Origin: Prunus persica
Lineage: Eukaryota > Streptophyta > Magnoliopsida > Rosales > Rosaceae
Reading direction: 5' to 3'
DNA: 64,000 bases
NCBI RefSeq assembly: GCF_000346465.2
Contig: NC_034013.1
Span: 10,048,137-10,112,136, forward strand
Within the stretch, counting starts at the first letter, position 1, and each line of letters begins with the position of its first letter. A program made the position numbers and the translations under genes. Positions 10,987 to 22,579 of this stretch are shown here, piece by piece. A model generated the notes under the pieces. That model was not told the DNA's origin. It did not search any database and worked only from the letters and a program-made list of their open reading frames with translations.

Positions 10987-11685
10987 TCAAATAGTAAAAC
11001 TCCACAGTTTCAAATCATCATCAGTTCCCACGTCATTCCAATCCATGTAGCCATCTAAGCACTGAGGTGGACAAAGCATAAGCCCTTCAGCCATGTCATC
11101 AAGCAACCTTGGCATCTCAAATATTTCCTCCTCGTCCAAATAAAACAAGTTGCTGCTTCCCTCCATTTCTACACAACCCTTCTCCTCATTCACCACCCCC
11201 TTACTCTCCTTCTCATCAACACCACCATCCTCCGCTTTCCTAAACGCTTCAGCCGCCTCGTTGGCCACCCTCCTAATCTCCGCGGCATCGTTGGAGGCCG
11301 GCACGGGCAGTCGCCAAGCCGAGTCAGCAAAGTTGAGGCAGGCAAGCTTCCCCCTAAACGCCAATGCAGCGACGTCATGGGCACGAGCCGCCATCTCAGC
11401 CTTCGGATAAGTCCCGAGCCATATCCTGGCCTTCTTGTTGTTGGGGTCTCTCAGCTCACACACCCACTTGTCGTTGTTCCTCCTCCTCACACCCCTATAA
11501 ACCGGGTGCCTGGTCTCCTTGAAAACCCTCCTCCCCGCCCGCCTTTTCGGGCAGCTGGACGCCAGTATGACCTCCTCAACTGAAAGTGAAGCTCGCCGGG
11601 CCGTGACGCTGGCGTTCCAAAACGACGACGTATCCGGGTTTTCCAGAGAAGCCAAATCAGAGACCTGGCTGTAGATCAAATCCAT
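10987..11685 (-). CDS. CBF/DREB1 transcription factor, divergent copy (CBF-d)
   Basis: Intronless gene for a 232-residue CBF/DREB1 activator. Seen: [16 protein letters not shown] at residues 46-61 (PKRR where the others have PKKR), AP2 domain about 63-120 with WVCELRDP and ARIWLG, DSAWR after it, and C-terminal DEEEIFEMP with LWSFTI. It is the most divergent of the five: a different N-terminus ([12 protein letters not shown]), ASNDAAEI in place of ASMDxMDI, and a shorter linker. Glu-19 of the DREB pair is Asp in this copy. It begins module 1, whose partner is ERF-a about 6 kb to the right. Its promoter is the type also found as an orphan at 27.6 kb. Confidence 0.96.
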   Translation of the reverse strand: MDLIYSQVSDLASLENPDTSSFWNASVTARRASLSVEEVILASSCPKRRAGRRVFKETRHPVYRGVRRRNNDKWVCELRDPNNKKARIWLGTYPKAEMAARAHDVAALAFRGKLACLNFADSAWRLPVPASNDAAEIRRVANEAAEAFRKAEDGGVDEKESKGVVNEEKGCVEMEGSSNLFYLDEEEIFEMPRLLDDMAEGLMLCPPQCLDGYMDWNDVGTDDDLKLWSFTI

Positions 11686-11793
11686 TTCTGCAAGCTCTTA
11701 GTGTAAAGCTTTGCGACTTTGTGTTTTAGTATAGTAGTAGGGTTGGGTTTTTTTCTGAGCTGAAAATGGAGAGAGTTCGAGTGTGGTGGTGGC

Positions 11794-11801
11794 TTTTTAT
11801 A
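11794..11801 (-). promoter_or_regulatory. TATA box of CBF-d
   Basis: TATAAAAA on the minus strand, 109 bp before the ATG. A G-box (CACGTG, 11998-12003) lies about 313 bp upstream of the ATG. Confidence 0.75.
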
Positions 11802-11834
11802 GATTTTGGGTTGGGCCATGTTCATGCGAAGTGA

Positions 11835-11840
11835 ACGCGC
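11835..11840 (-). promoter_or_regulatory. CGCG box near CBF-d (possible CAMTA site)
   Basis: ACGCGC, within GTGAACGCGCGAACACGG, lies about 35-40 bp upstream of the TATA box. It fits the vCGCGb consensus bound by CAMTA factors, which activate Arabidopsis CBF2 through its CM2 motif. The match is to a short consensus only. Confidence 0.35.
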
Positions 11841-12098
11841 GAACACGGAGTGTGATGAGATGGCGAGATGCCCCATGGAAATGAGTGGCCTACTGTGGGC
11901 GTGTTCACACTTGATAACAAGGAGGATTCTAGAGAAAATAGATTTATTTGATTTGACTTTGGCTAGACTTAGTAAACTAAGTAAAGTGGGTATTTAGCAC
12001 GTGTGATTTTTTGGTTACTAAATTTGTCACGTTTTTTAATGCAATGTGTGCAATGTGTGTGATGTGGCGCCCAACTCAAATCATGCAATAACGTTTTT

Positions 12099-12450
12099 TA
12101 GATATTTAGTGATATACTTATTTTTAGCACTAATATTATAGGTAAATTCTACATCATTGAATTTCTATAAAGAAGCCTAAAAAAAAATTCAAAAATTGAC
12201 AACTGACCTTATTGAATTTAATATTAATTATTAAATTACATTTATACCCCATTGAGTGTTTTTGGTATTTTTATGAGATTTTGGGGTCGGGCTTGTTTTA
12301 AGAAATTGATGGCAGTTTTATAAATTTATAAGAACTTAAAAGCCTATTTGTTATGCTATAAATGGGCTTGAGTTGTGTTTCTGAAGTCCATTTCATATAT
12401 AGTATTTTTATAATTTGAGGTCTTATATTAGGTATAATAATGAATCTCCC
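12099..12450 (+). mobile_element. Mutator-like MITE, copy A
   Basis: A 352-bp AT-rich element whose reverse complement matches 15130-15479 over its full length, and which also matches the two halves at 37325-37472 and 49770-49963. Its ends (GATATTTAGTGATATAC and TAATGAATCTCCC) form the same imperfect inverted repeat as in copy B. I see no clean target duplication here. It lies between the CBF-d promoter and the distal conserved block. Confidence 0.6.
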
Positions 12451-12904
12451 TAAAATTTTTATTGTCTTCTTGACTTTTGCTGTCTCACTTAGAGGAAACC
12501 ACAAGTATTTGTATAATTATATCTACGAAATAGAAAATGGCAAGGAAACTCTTTGGGGTTAGTTTATGTATGGTAAGGAGGCCAGGTCAAAATTTGTAAA
12601 TATAATTTGAATTATAATAATAATTTTTTAAATATAAACGATAGTTAGGAAAGGAGAAATCGAACTTGAGACCTCATATGCATGAATAAAATAATCTTAC
12701 TTAATACGATATCGTAAATTTGGAGTGAAAATTTGAGAACTCGGAGAAAATATTCAAGATAAATTTTAAGCAATAAGAAGAAATGTGTGATTTCCATAAA
12801 AAAGAATGTAGAGATTTGTTGTGGAGTAAAAAGTTTATAAAAAGCCCAAATATCTTTAATGGGAAATGGGAAATAGGAAGCAGCGAGCAAGTGCATTTCG
12901 AGTG
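12451..12904. other. AT-rich intergenic DNA
   Basis: No gene is seen. Short open frames have no motifs. It separates MITE copy A from the distal conserved block. Confidence 0.4.
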
Positions 12905-13215
12905 GGGAGACAGTAGGGACCCACAAACCGTACTGAACCCAAAGAAAACTTCACCACGGAGGAGTTAGGCCGGTCCAGTTCAAAAGTCGGAATGACGTCA
13001 TCCCTAGTAGCACGACTTGCATAATACGAGGACAGCTGTATGGTGACGTCGGTAAACCGGTTGACAGCTAAACTAGCCCTTCGTCCACGGGACACGTGAA
13101 CAATGTGGATATTTTCAGATATATTAGGGCTTTGGGCTGAAGTCTGTAATGCCACCTTCCCCTTCATCCGTTGTTGAGAGGAGAGAGAGATTTTGGGCCT
13201 TTTAAATCAATTTTA
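12905..13215 (-). promoter_or_regulatory. Distal conserved block upstream of CBF-d, copy 1
   Basis: About 310 bp of non-coding DNA that recurs at 27785-28105 and 50278-50585, about 1.2 kb upstream of CBF-d. It holds TGACGTCA (12993-13000, a bZIP-type site), TGACGTCGGTAAACCGGTTG with a central palindrome, CACGTG (G-box, in GGGACACGTGAACAA), and GGGCTTTGGGCTGAA, which resembles plant site II/telo-type promoter words. It contains no plausible coding frame. Distal enhancer or old promoter are both possible. Confidence 0.5.
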
Positions 13216-15129
13216 GTGGGCTTTAACCAAATTTAATTATCAATTTACTTTCTTCAGTGATATACATGGAAAGGGGAATTCAAACTCGAGCTAAAATAAA
13301 ATTGGCAAGAGATACACCCTTTAGACGAAGAATGTTTATGTTAATTAACCAACAAATCAAAACAACATAATGATGCAACTGCTTTTACAAAACAAAAAAC
13401 ATTAAAAAAAAAACAACTTTGGTGTGATAGTTTTTACAAAATAAAATCAACAAACATTGAAAGCTTGCTCCCCTAAAACACAATATGTTCTTTAATTGAA
13501 TTATCTTTTTTTTTTATTTTTGCCAAAATCAAAAGATTGTATTCATAATTCAACCGTAAAGACGGTTAGCCACAAGGATCAATACAAATACAATAGTCAC
13601 AAAGGGTTATATGGAGAGGTTAAACGGCAACATCAAGCTCATACGATATCCATCCACTCATAACCACGCAGAATCAAAGAAATTTTAGCATAAACGCCAA
13701 AAGCGTGAAAAAAAGAAGGGTTTGTCCAATATAGGTCCCTAAAATTTCTATTTCCTAGACATATACCCATCATTCTATAAATCTATGTGTAAAACCTAAT
13801 TTCAAACTTAAATGACCAGTAGGATATAAGAGGTTATAGTATTACTATGTTTTTACATCATTGCCATCAGACTTTATATTTTATTCATAATTTATTCAAA
13901 GCATTTCATTAACTGCCATAATTGTAATTAAAATTCCCTATTAATAGCATATCAATCAGCCCGTTTCTTTTGGTTGTCACAAAAAAAAAAAGTAAATTAC
14001 ATATCCAATAATGTACATATGAAAAATATAAATATAAATAGTATAAAATATAGGTATATTATTTATATATATTTTTTTATAAAACCTAGGTTAGTTACTT
14101 TGTAATTGAAATTTTCGTACATTTTTCATAAATTAAAAATGGGCACACAATGCACACAATAATTTATAGAAAATAGGTACGTTAATTGAAATTTAAGATC
14201 ATTTTTTATAAATTAAAAATAGGTGCATTATTTAGAAGAAAAAATAAGTTCATTATACCAGGTAAATTGTTTTACTACTTATACATTATTAGAGAAAAAA
14301 TAGGTTCCTTTAAAAAAAAAATCATAAAACAAAAACTAAATAGATTATCAAATTATTTTTGATAAAACAAGTAATAGGTACATTATTTAGAGAAAAAAAT
14401 AGATACAAAATTTAGCGAAGAAATAGGTTTATTATACTAGGTAAATTGTTTTACTAGGTGCATTATTAGAGAAAAAAAATAGGTACATTATTTGTAGAGA
14501 AAAAAAAAACAGGTTCATTTAAAAAAAATTGTTATCATAAAACAAACAATAAAAGGATGATCAAATCATTTACATAAAACAAGTAATAGGTGTTTTATTT
14601 AGGGAAAAAAAGGTACATTATTTAGAGAAAAAAAAGGTTCATTTCAAAAAAATATTTTTAAAAAAATAATAAATAGTTTATGAAATTATTTTCAACATAA
14701 TTAGAGTGTACACTATTATTCATAAAACTATAATAAAATAGATTACTAGTCGTATAATTCATAAAAGGAAAACAACATAATTTTTTTTATTAAATAAACC
14801 AAAACATTAATCATCTATAGATTACTAATACATTAATGTTGAATATTAAATAAATTTATACATTAATTCATACATCTATTACAACCATTTAGAGATCTTT
14901 TCAAATTAAAGGTGTGCCATTAGCTACACCCGCCATAACACATTAACTTATAAATAGGGGTATTTTTAGAATTCAAAAAATACAATAAATCAGATTTTAA
15001 GTTATATTAAATAACTTGCTTAGTTAGATTCTAATCATTGGATATTAAAAATAAAAAAATAAAGAAAGAGTTGTATGTGATTTAAAATGAATTTTATAGG
15101 TCTAAACTCAATTTACTAAAAAAAAGAAA
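13216..15129. other. AT-rich DNA with degenerate tandem repeats
   Basis: No gene is seen. From about 14030 to 14700 the words TAGGTACATTATTTAGAGAAAAAA and TAGGTTCATTT-like variants recur many times with irregular spacing, an AT-rich degenerate tandem array. The rest is AT-rich filler within module 1 that is missing from modules 2 and 3, so it was probably gained here. Confidence 0.5.
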
Positions 15130-15479
15130 GGGAGATTCACTATTATACCAAATATAGGAGTCCAAATTATAAAAATACCTCATATGAAATTGACTTTAAA
15201 TACACACCCAAAATCCATTTACAATATAACAAAGGGGCTTTTAACTTCTTATAAATTACAAAATTGCTATCAATTTCTTAAAACAAATTCAACCTCAAAA
15301 TCTCATAAAAATACCTAAAACACTAAATAGGGCATTAAAGTAATTTAATAATTAATATTAAATTCAATAAGGCCAGTTATTTTTTTTTGAATTTTTTTAA
15401 GATTTATTTATAAAAATTTAATAGTCTAAAATTTATTTATAATATTAATATTAAAAATGAGTATATCACTAAATATCTC
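15130..15479 (-). mobile_element. Mutator-like MITE, copy B
   Basis: A 350-bp element flanked by the 9-bp direct repeat AAAAAGAAA (15121-15129 and 15480-15488). Its ends GGGAGATTCACTATTATAC and, on the other strand, GAGATATTTAGTGATATAC form an imperfect inverted repeat. Nine-base duplications fit Mutator-like elements. The uninterrupted site survives in modules 2 and 3 (CCCAAAAAAGAAATAAGTAG at about 30090 and 52650), which confirms insertion after the module was duplicated. Confidence 0.7.
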
Positions 15480-16444
15480 AAAAAGAAATAAGTAGCAGTT
15501 GTAAGCTGTAGTCAGCTTCATGGTTTTATGTGAAAAGCTGTGTTGAAAGAGAGAGAGAGACGTGGGCCATGCGTGTCTTGTCTCCCACAGCAAAGAATTT
15601 TACACTGTTTTGCTCATTCAAAATTCAAATAATGTTCCAAGGATTTCAACTGTTTGTTTTTTGCGAACAAACAAATATTTTTTCCTTTTGGATTTTAATT
15701 TTTATGAATTAAAGGTGCCCAAGAAGACGACAAATATTTGCTGACTTGCAACCACGTGGCCGACTTGTAACCACATCCTTCATTTCTCCTTTTTATAATT
15801 TGGATGAAACATGAGCCACGTAATTAGTATACATTTTTATATTAGTACCAAGTTTCAGTGGCACTAGCCTAGAATAGTGTTTAACCACCATAGTTTAGTT
15901 TATGGATAATTTCTTTGGGTTTTCGACTAAAATGGTCTCTTAATTAATTTAATACTGGATGTGATGTAGCGTTACTCTTTTTTTTATATGAGATTTTCTT
16001 CTATTTGGGGGTTTTTAAATATAAGGTTTTAATGAGGCCATACTTGTTACATTACTAAAGTCCAGTTTTTCTTTTTATACTATGACATTGTTGTTTCAAT
16101 GAAGTTATTTCATTTTGATAAAATTAAAAAAAAAAAAAAAGTAAGATATTTTAATGTCATGTCATCCGCGACTAAAGTTTGGAAAAAATAAGTGGGACAA
16201 CCTCACTTTTAATCAGTTGTTTGTTGTTGGTAAAAAGTCCAATTTACCCCTAAAATTGGAGTATGTGATCCAATTTAACGGAAAATGTAATGGAAGGACT
16301 AATTTGACGCGAAATAGAAAGTTGAAGGACTATTAAAATGAAAATTTTAGTTGGTGCACCAAAATCATAATGGAGCAATAGTTGGGAGACCATTTCATTC
16401 GAAAACCCTAATTTATGTAGTACTTTAAGATGGTTAAATTAATA
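15480..16444. other. ERF 3' flank block, module 1 copy
   Basis: 15489-15930 matches 30090-30620 and 52650-53180 (AAGTAGCAGTTG, GTCAGCTTCATGGTTTTATG, GTTCCAAGGATTTCAA, ATGAGCCACG). A short GA run lies near 15549. The remaining DNA is AT-rich and I see no gene in it. Confidence 0.55.
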
Positions 16445-17022
16445 GGGCTTATTATCACAAAATGTCCCTAAGGTTTACAAAACTATCAGATTACATCCTT
16501 AATATTTTTTTGTGTCATTCGTGGTCCTCAAGGTTAGTATGTATGATCACAAATAGTCCATGCCTTTAGGTTCCGTAAAAAATTCCGTATATATGTGGGC
16601 TCCATATATATGCCACGTCAACAAACTAATGGAGTTTTTTTAAAAATAATTTAAAACTCATAAAATTTAAAAATAAAAAAACTAAGGGTTTAGGGTTCCC
16701 TCAAGATTAAAATCTTTCTATAAATGGTTTTTTCATTTATAAATAATTTTAAAAAGAAAACTAAAATTTTATGAATTTTAAATGAAAAAAACGAAAAAAA
16801 TTTGTAGGGACCATTTGTGAAAGGTGTGTGAACTTCAGGGATATTTTGTGATGTATATATATGCCGCGTAAGCAAACTAACGGAGTTTTTGACGGAACAT
16901 AACGGTAAGGATCATTTGTGATTGCACATACTAACCTTGAGGATCACGAGTGACAAAAAAAAACATTAAATATGCAATCTTATAGTTTCGTAAACCTTAG
17001 GGACGTTTTGTGATATTAAGCC
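16445..17022. mobile_element. Long-TIR Mutator-like MITE
   Basis: A 578-bp element flanked by TAAATTAATA (16435-16444 and 17023-17032). Its two arms are inverted repeats of roughly 200 bp: the left reads TATCACAAAATGTCCCTAAG and the right, reversed, TATCACAAAACGTCCCTAAG. Both continue with TCCTCAAGGTTAGTATGT. The centre is AT-rich and non-coding. A 9-10 bp duplication with long arms fits the Mutator superfamily. It could form a long hairpin RNA if transcribed. Confidence 0.8.
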
Positions 17023-17094
17023 TAAATTAATATTTTTGTTTTGTTATGGAAAGATTGGAAGGATTGAGATGCTATCACAAAAATATTTTTGTGA

Positions 17095-17225
17095 ATTCCT
17101 ATTTGTAGGAATTTCCATTTGTAGGAATTTCCAATTGTAGGAATTTCCATTTGTAGGAATTTCCAATTGAAGGAATTTCTATTTGTAGGAATTTTCATTT
17201 ATGGTAGTTTCTATATTTGTTTTGT
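17095..17225. repeat. 16-bp minisatellite
   Basis: About seven tandem copies of TAGGAATTTCCATTTG-like units with point changes. Related runs sit at the same relative place left of the other ERF genes (30655-30770, 53325-53450, 56885-57005). Confidence 0.7.
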
Positions 17226-17677
17226 AATAATATAAGAAGATGGATTTTCTTTTTCTTTTGGTCTGCTAATATAGTAGTGTCTTACTTGCCAACCTAGATT
17301 AGGCACCCTTTTGAGGTTTACATGACTTGTAATTAAAGTTTAGCATCTTTAATAAGATTATCTTCTTAATATATACCCTAAAATACCAACTCTAAACTAA
17401 AATGTCAAATTTCTTAATTTTAAACTCTCAAAGTACATTGTTTTGGATCGAAGCATAGACTATTAGCACATAAAAGATAAGCACAAGGTCCCCAATTCGT
17501 CAGCATCATCCCAAGAACTGAACCAATAATGGATGCCGTGACCTTATAATGAATTAGGTGGTCCTTATCCATCGCTTCACATCAGCGCTGCACATAATTT
17601 CTTCTTCTTCTTCTTCTTCTTCTTTTTTTTTTTGTCTTATATTACTCACTATTCAGGCATATGTAACGCTATTATAA

Positions 17678-18220
17678 TCAATAGCTCCATAGACGACTTT
17701 CCGCTCCGTCTGAATTGCCGGACGAGTCGGGATAATCAGACGGTCTCGGTGGAGACAGAAGCATGCCCTCTGCCATGTTCGCCAGCAAATTTGGCATCCC
17801 GAAAAGCTCTTCTTCATCCATTCCCACAGACGACGCCAAACTAGTACTACTCATCATCGTCATATCGTATTCGTACTTCTTCTGCCTCTCTGTGACCTTA
17901 AGACTGTTATCCGCGTCCTCATTCCGTTGTAGTGCTGTTGCCGCAGCAGCAGCGGCAGCAGCACTACGAATGTCCTGTGGAGACATGGATGCTGGCACAG
18001 GATACGAGTCCATGGAGCTTGGAAAGTTGAGAACAGCATCGGCGCGCTTGAGAGCGAGCGCGGCCGCGTCATAGGCTGCTGCAGCCATCTCCGCAGTTGG
18101 GAAAGTCCCAAGCCATATACGTCTAGTCTTACGTGGCTCTCGAATCTCGGACACCCATTTTCCGCCCCGACTCCGGATTCCATGGTACCTAGACTGCTTC
18201 CCGGAAGGGCTTGATGCCAT
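17678..18220 (-). CDS. DREB-type AP2/ERF factor, ERF025-027-like (ERF-a)
   Basis: Intronless gene for a 180-residue nuclear AP2/ERF protein of the DREB A-4 type. Seen: AP2 domain at about residues 12-68 starting [19 protein letters not shown], with the DREB-type Val and Glu, then RRIWLG. An alanine-rich stretch ([10 protein letters not shown]) follows, then an acidic C-terminus with DEEELFGMP and a final LWSY. The frame is open 6 codons further (MPKPTT), but MASS is the start conserved in all four copies. One change is specific to this copy: [13 protein letters not shown] where the others have [12 protein letters not shown]. It is the partner gene of module 1. Targets are unknown; A-4 proteins usually bind DRE-like sites. 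Confidence 0.94.
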   Translation of the reverse strand: MASSPSGKQSRYHGIRSRGGKWVSEIREPRKTRRIWLGTFPTAEMAAAAYDAAALALKRADAVLNFPSSMDSYPVPASMSPQDIRSAAAAAAAATALQRNEDADNSLKVTERQKKYEYDMTMMSSTSLASSVGMDEEELFGMPNLLANMAEGMLLSPPRPSDYPDSSGNSDGAESRLWSY

Positions 18221-18310
18221 GGTGGTGGGCTTTGGCAATTACTGATTCTGTATACCTGTGCTATAACCGTACTTTTGTGGAGGGCTTTGGTAATTTAATA
18301 AGTTCTGGTC

Positions 18311-18314
<4 letters not shown>

Positions 18315-18354
<40 letters not shown>
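18315..18354. repeat. (AG)20 microsatellite in the ERF-a leader
   Basis: Forty bases of perfect AG repeat (CT on the coding strand) between the TATA box and the start codon, so it lies in the predicted 5' untranslated leader. Confidence 0.9.
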
Positions 18355-18358
<4 letters not shown>

Positions 18359-18426
18359 ATGCCTTGGTGTGAAGAGTGTGGTGAAGGATCCTGAGGAGGA
18401 CGGTCAAAATTTTAGGTCAGGCATGA

Positions 18427-18435
18427 CATATATAG
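18427..18435 (-). promoter_or_regulatory. TATA box of ERF-a
   Basis: CTATATATG on the minus strand, 207 bp before the ATG. The same CTATATATG-TCATGGCT context occurs before ERF-c and ERF-d, and a longer TATA run before ERF-b. Confidence 0.6.
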
Positions 18436-18559
18436 ATATTTTCGTATCCCTGTACAGATTGGTAGGAATGTAAATTGTAGAGGGTTGTGGGAACTTTGTA
18501 TGGAAGGACGAGAGAGAGAGGGTTTATGTTATTGGTTGAAATTTTAGGGAAGGAGGGGA

Positions 18560-20450
18560 AGGGGGGCCGCTCAAAAGTGGTAGCCAGCATGCACCTGGGC
18601 AGTTGATATTTGTGGAAGCGTTAAAAACTGATAGTGGCAATTAAAAATGATTTTTATATTTGTGAGCATATGCTAGTGGCTAGCTAAATGAAGATGTTGA
18701 TGTTTACTCAAATACTTTGTAAGTGGTGGATGGCCCACGTATTGAAAGTGAAGAATAATGTTGGAAGTGATACACCTGGTTTTCAAAGAGTTGAAGACTT
18801 AGGGTCAGTTACCATTTACATACAACAAGAAGTAAATATTGTAGTTGAAGAGTAAATGTTGTGGTTGTGTGAGGCTTATATCTTCCATCTATAAATTGAT
18901 GCAACCTTCATGCTTTTCAAACACACTAATCAGAGGAGAGAAAAATAAGAAACTGAGATTTAGAGAAACCCGAGCGAAAATTCTATCAGTATAATACCAC
19001 AAAAATAATACAATCCCACTATAATTTTTAATGATATTTTCACATTCCTTCTATTTTATAACAATATAGAATTTGTCGGAGATATTTTGGCCATGGTGCG
19101 GCTTGACAATATGTAATGATTTCGGCCAAAGAGGGGCCCCTACTATTTTATGCATGGCTCCCAGTAAGTTGGGCCCCTCATATGATTTTGCACCTAAATT
19201 TAGCCAACTATCCTTTAATGGAATCCTCAATTGAATAGGACCTTTGGGGACAGGAGGGACCTTTGTTTCCTTTCATTGGGTATGTGAGGCGCTATCTTTT
19301 TTCATAAAACTAATATCCAATTAGGGTTTCAGATGTACATATAGTTGGATCTTTATGGTAAAGAAAAATAAAATAATAATATAAATCGTTGTCTATATTT
19401 TAATATATTATTAATAAAATGTAATGCATTTGAATAGTTTGGAAAGTTGCATTAATTCAATAGTGTCGATTTGAACAATAATTGGAGTAGATATTCAGTG
19501 TGACTTAAATCCACTTATATGAACTCTGTTAATGCGACTGTAAATCCACTTATATTTAGTGTGACTTAAATTCACTTATAATTGGAGTAGATATATCGTT
19601 ATACATCATGACATATAAACTTTTTTAATGTGACTGTATGTAATACTAAAAAATATCTTCAATAATTGAGCTTTTACGTGTGCTATAAACTTCATCTTAT
19701 AACTTTTTAAAATTCTAATGTGCCCTTTGTTTATGGTGAAGTTTAGCAAATCTGGTGCTAGATTCTAAAATTGCACAAAGTTTATGGATTTTGAACACAT
19801 GAAAGCTTTCAATCCATATAAAATGAATGAAAATTCAAGAAGTGTGAGAGACCTCAAAATCTTAAAAGTTGTGGTTTGGAATCCAATACTAAACTTGTTA
19901 TTTTACCTCAAAAAGTTCCAAATCAAATATTGTGGGAAATCATGTTTTCACTCTTTCAAACTCAAATCTTGGTAACCTTTGAACAATATAAAAAAGAAAA
20001 AGAAAGGAGAAGATAGGAAAGGAGAAAAAGAAATTTGACAATGATCTTTGTAAAAACTAAGGATTTGTGTTTATCATGGATGTAAGAACAACACATTTGT
20101 GATAAGTTTGATATTTAGTTGTGATTAGCCTCATTATACTTACGTAACTTTATTGTTAGTGAATTGCACATTTAAAAGTATTAAAACTATCATATCCTTT
20201 GTCAAAAAAACAAAACCAAAAATCAAACATAACGTTTTAGGATTACTAGCTTCAATTCTTAATAATTTTATGATTAATATCTAGTAGATAAAACTCAATC
20301 CCATGATCATTCCGCAATCTTTTGAGGTGTCGGTACAGAATTAATTTGGTCCCCATGACAAGATGGACCGGACCACACCCAATGCGCACCTGATCAAAGT
20401 TGTTGAGAAAGCGAAAGATGTGGGGTTTGAAGAGTTCACCTCATAAATCT
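18560..20450. other. ERF-a upstream flank, module copy
   Basis: 18570-18660 (CGCTCAAAA-TGGTAGC-AGCATGCAC) matches the same place before the other three ERF genes. 19080-19290 (CAATATATAATGATTT, GCACCTAAATTTAGCCA, AATGGAATCCTCAAT) matches 34675-34880 and 59510-59710. 20040-20130 matches 59925-60010. No gene is seen; the shared text marks the right half of the duplicated module. Confidence 0.6.
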
Positions 20451-20454
20451 TAGC

Positions 20455-20935
20455 GATCAATTAAAGAAAACAAAAAGAAGTCAGAAATAGCAGTAAGAAC
20501 TTGTGGCTAGCAATCTTTTGTTCTTAGCCAAAAAAACAAGGGAAAACCCCTTGTCCCCAACAGTTCAAAACCAACCACAGCCACAGGTTTAATTAACCCC
20601 CAAAAAAGACAACACCAAAAATCAAATTTAAGGCTCACAGCGGTCAAAACCAACAGGAACAAAGGAAGCCAACAAAGTGAGGGGTTACAGAGTCAACTCA
20701 TAGAGGGGGAGAAAGTCAAAATCAGTATCATCAGGGAATATTTCAATCCACATGTATAGATAGTTAGAATCCCACCATTACATCTATGGGCTTCAGAATT
20801 GACAGATATTGTAATGGTGGAAGGCAGCTCTCTAAAGTAGGAACGAGGCAAAGTTTCTCTATCATATTCAATAATTCCGAATTTAGTAAACTTTGGTACT
20901 GTACACAATCCTAAATATCGACCTAGACCAAAAAT
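20455..20935 (-). other. CBF 3' flank block before the CBF pseudogene
   Basis: This matches 7960-8260 and 35460-35640 (CTTGTGGCTAGCAATCTTTTG, GGAAGCCAACAAAGTGA, TTAGTAAACTTT-TACTGTACAC). It is the normal 3' flank of a CBF gene, here next to the truncated copy. Confidence 0.6.
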
Positions 20936-21490
20936 ATCTTAGAAGATCATTCTCATATGTTCACTCATAACAGCGTCTCCAATCGAGCGCCCTAGGTCTC
21001 AAAAATCATTTCCAGCGCAGCAATTCAGATCGGATGGATAGTGGGCTCCACCAAGTTTAAGCAGGTCTGAAGGCAAGAATAGTCTGAATTGTTGTCTTAG
21101 GGGTGATGACATCAGCGCTGATGTCAGCCTAATGCCATCAATGTAATTTTTTTTAATCGAAAAAAATTCTAAAAAATTCTGAAATATATATTTTTTTTAT
21201 ACATACTTAGTAATTATTATTATTATTAATCTCATATATATAAATAAATTTAATTTCATATGAAGAGTAGTTGTATTTGAGTTGCCATGACAATGAGTGA
21301 AAACACAAAATAAAAAAAGATATGGTAATTACTATTCACATGAATAGTATCCCTCCTTACTTACCCTTTTCCTTTGCCATGGCACCATGAGTGAAAGTGC
21401 TCTAAACAACTGGCTACGCTAGTCTTTTCTGATACAAATAAATACAGAAAAATCAAACACTAAATTCTAAGAATTGACTAAAATAAACGT
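20936..21490. other. Insertion-rich DNA, no gene seen
   Basis: The CBF 3' flank is interrupted here by about 450 bp (about 20970-21420) that starts CAGCGTCTCCAATCGAGCG and ends GCACCATGAGTGAAAGTGCTC. The other CBF genes lack it, so it is probably a transposon relic. I could not define its ends. Confidence 0.4.
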
Positions 21491-21493
21491 CAA

Positions 21494-21739
21494 TTAAATG
21501 GAGAAACTCCACAATTTGACATCAGCATACATGTCCATGTCATCCCTATTCATGTAGCCACATAAGCATTGCACTGGAGAAAGAAAAAGCCTTTCAGCCA
21601 TGTCACCAAACAACCGTGGCATGTCAAACACTTCCCCTTCTTGTTCTTCTCTTCCACCACCACCATTTTCTCCTTCTCATCACTGCTGTCGCTGGACACT
21701 CCACCAAAGTTCTTCGCTGGCTTAAACCCCTCAGCTGCT
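21494..21739 (-). pseudogene. Truncated CBF/DREB1 pseudogene
   Basis: Only the C-terminal third of a CBF gene remains: a stop codon at 21494-21496 preceded by KLWSFSI, then coding text for the acidic tail and for [21 protein letters not shown]. The reading frame shifts near 21636, and the residues that join KNKKG to FDMPRL in CBF-e are missing. At 21739 the coding text ends in CAGCTGC and continues directly as CBF promoter text (TAAGTAAAGTGGGTA). The AP2 domain, N-terminus, leader, TATA box and proximal promoter are deleted. No product is expected. It is closest to CBF-c and CBF-e. Confidence 0.85.
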
Positions 21740-21990
21740 AAGTAAAGTGGGTAACACACACTGAACTAACTATGCTAAGTAAAGTGGGTACTTTTCACAC
21801 GTGTGTCATGGGCACGTTTTGTGTATGGATGCGTGTGTTTGAAGTGTGCTGTACGTGGCTCCCAATCCCAGCTCAGCTCAGTTGGGATCCTCAATATTTT
21901 TTTATTTGTCTTCTTTAGCTGTTTGACTTACAAGATACCGGATTTTTTAGCCAACATTCAGTCATTTAACTGTCACCAAAAAAAATAGAT
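21740..21990 (-). promoter_or_regulatory. Remnant distal promoter of the CBF pseudogene
   Basis: This matches the distal promoters of CBF-c and CBF-e: GTGGGTACTTTTCACACGTG (G-box 21798-21803), GTGTGTTTGAAGTGTGC, TACGTGGCTCCCA and AGCTCAGCTCAG. It now sits directly against the coding remnant. Confidence 0.65.
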
Positions 21991-22579
21991 GGACATATGA
22001 TTTCCTATGAACAATGAAAATATTCTCAATAATAATTAAAATTTAAATGATTTCCAATTTGTCTTATGTTTTTTCTTTCTTTCCGAAAATGTTCCTTGAA
22101 TAATGAGCTAAATAAATGAATGGTTTGGATCACTTGTTGACATTGTGATTAAGTTACTATCATCATATTAACTTACCAAGAGCTTAGTGCTTGAGAACTC
22201 ATATAAGTTTATTTAACGGATCTCTTGTTGGCCTACTCAATTATTATTATGTTTTTCAATTTTAATAGAGTTTTAACGAAAAGGATCACATTTGCTAATA
22301 TATACAAACACAATGATGAATATTATCTACAATCATGCTCCCTATTTTTTAGTTAAAATTTGGCAAAAAACACATAAAAGTTATTTTAGGAACTCTCTAT
22401 AAAATTTGAGCTACAATCATATTCGCTAGTTTAGGGAGTGACAAATATTATAGTTATTTTTTAATTCAATATGATCGGTCCATCTCTATAAAAAAAAAAT
22501 TATATAAAAAGATAGTTAGCATTAATTAAAAATAAACTATGCATAAAACTAAGCAGTATGAAATTATAGGGAGCCACTA
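21991..22579. other. AT-rich DNA left of the old Gypsy element
   Basis: No gene is seen. It is very AT-rich, with no repeat I could define. Confidence 0.4.

Noticed and set aside
12856..13167. Minus-strand frame of 103 codons in the distal conserved block
   Set aside because: The frame is not kept in the other two copies of the block, and it has no recognisable motif.
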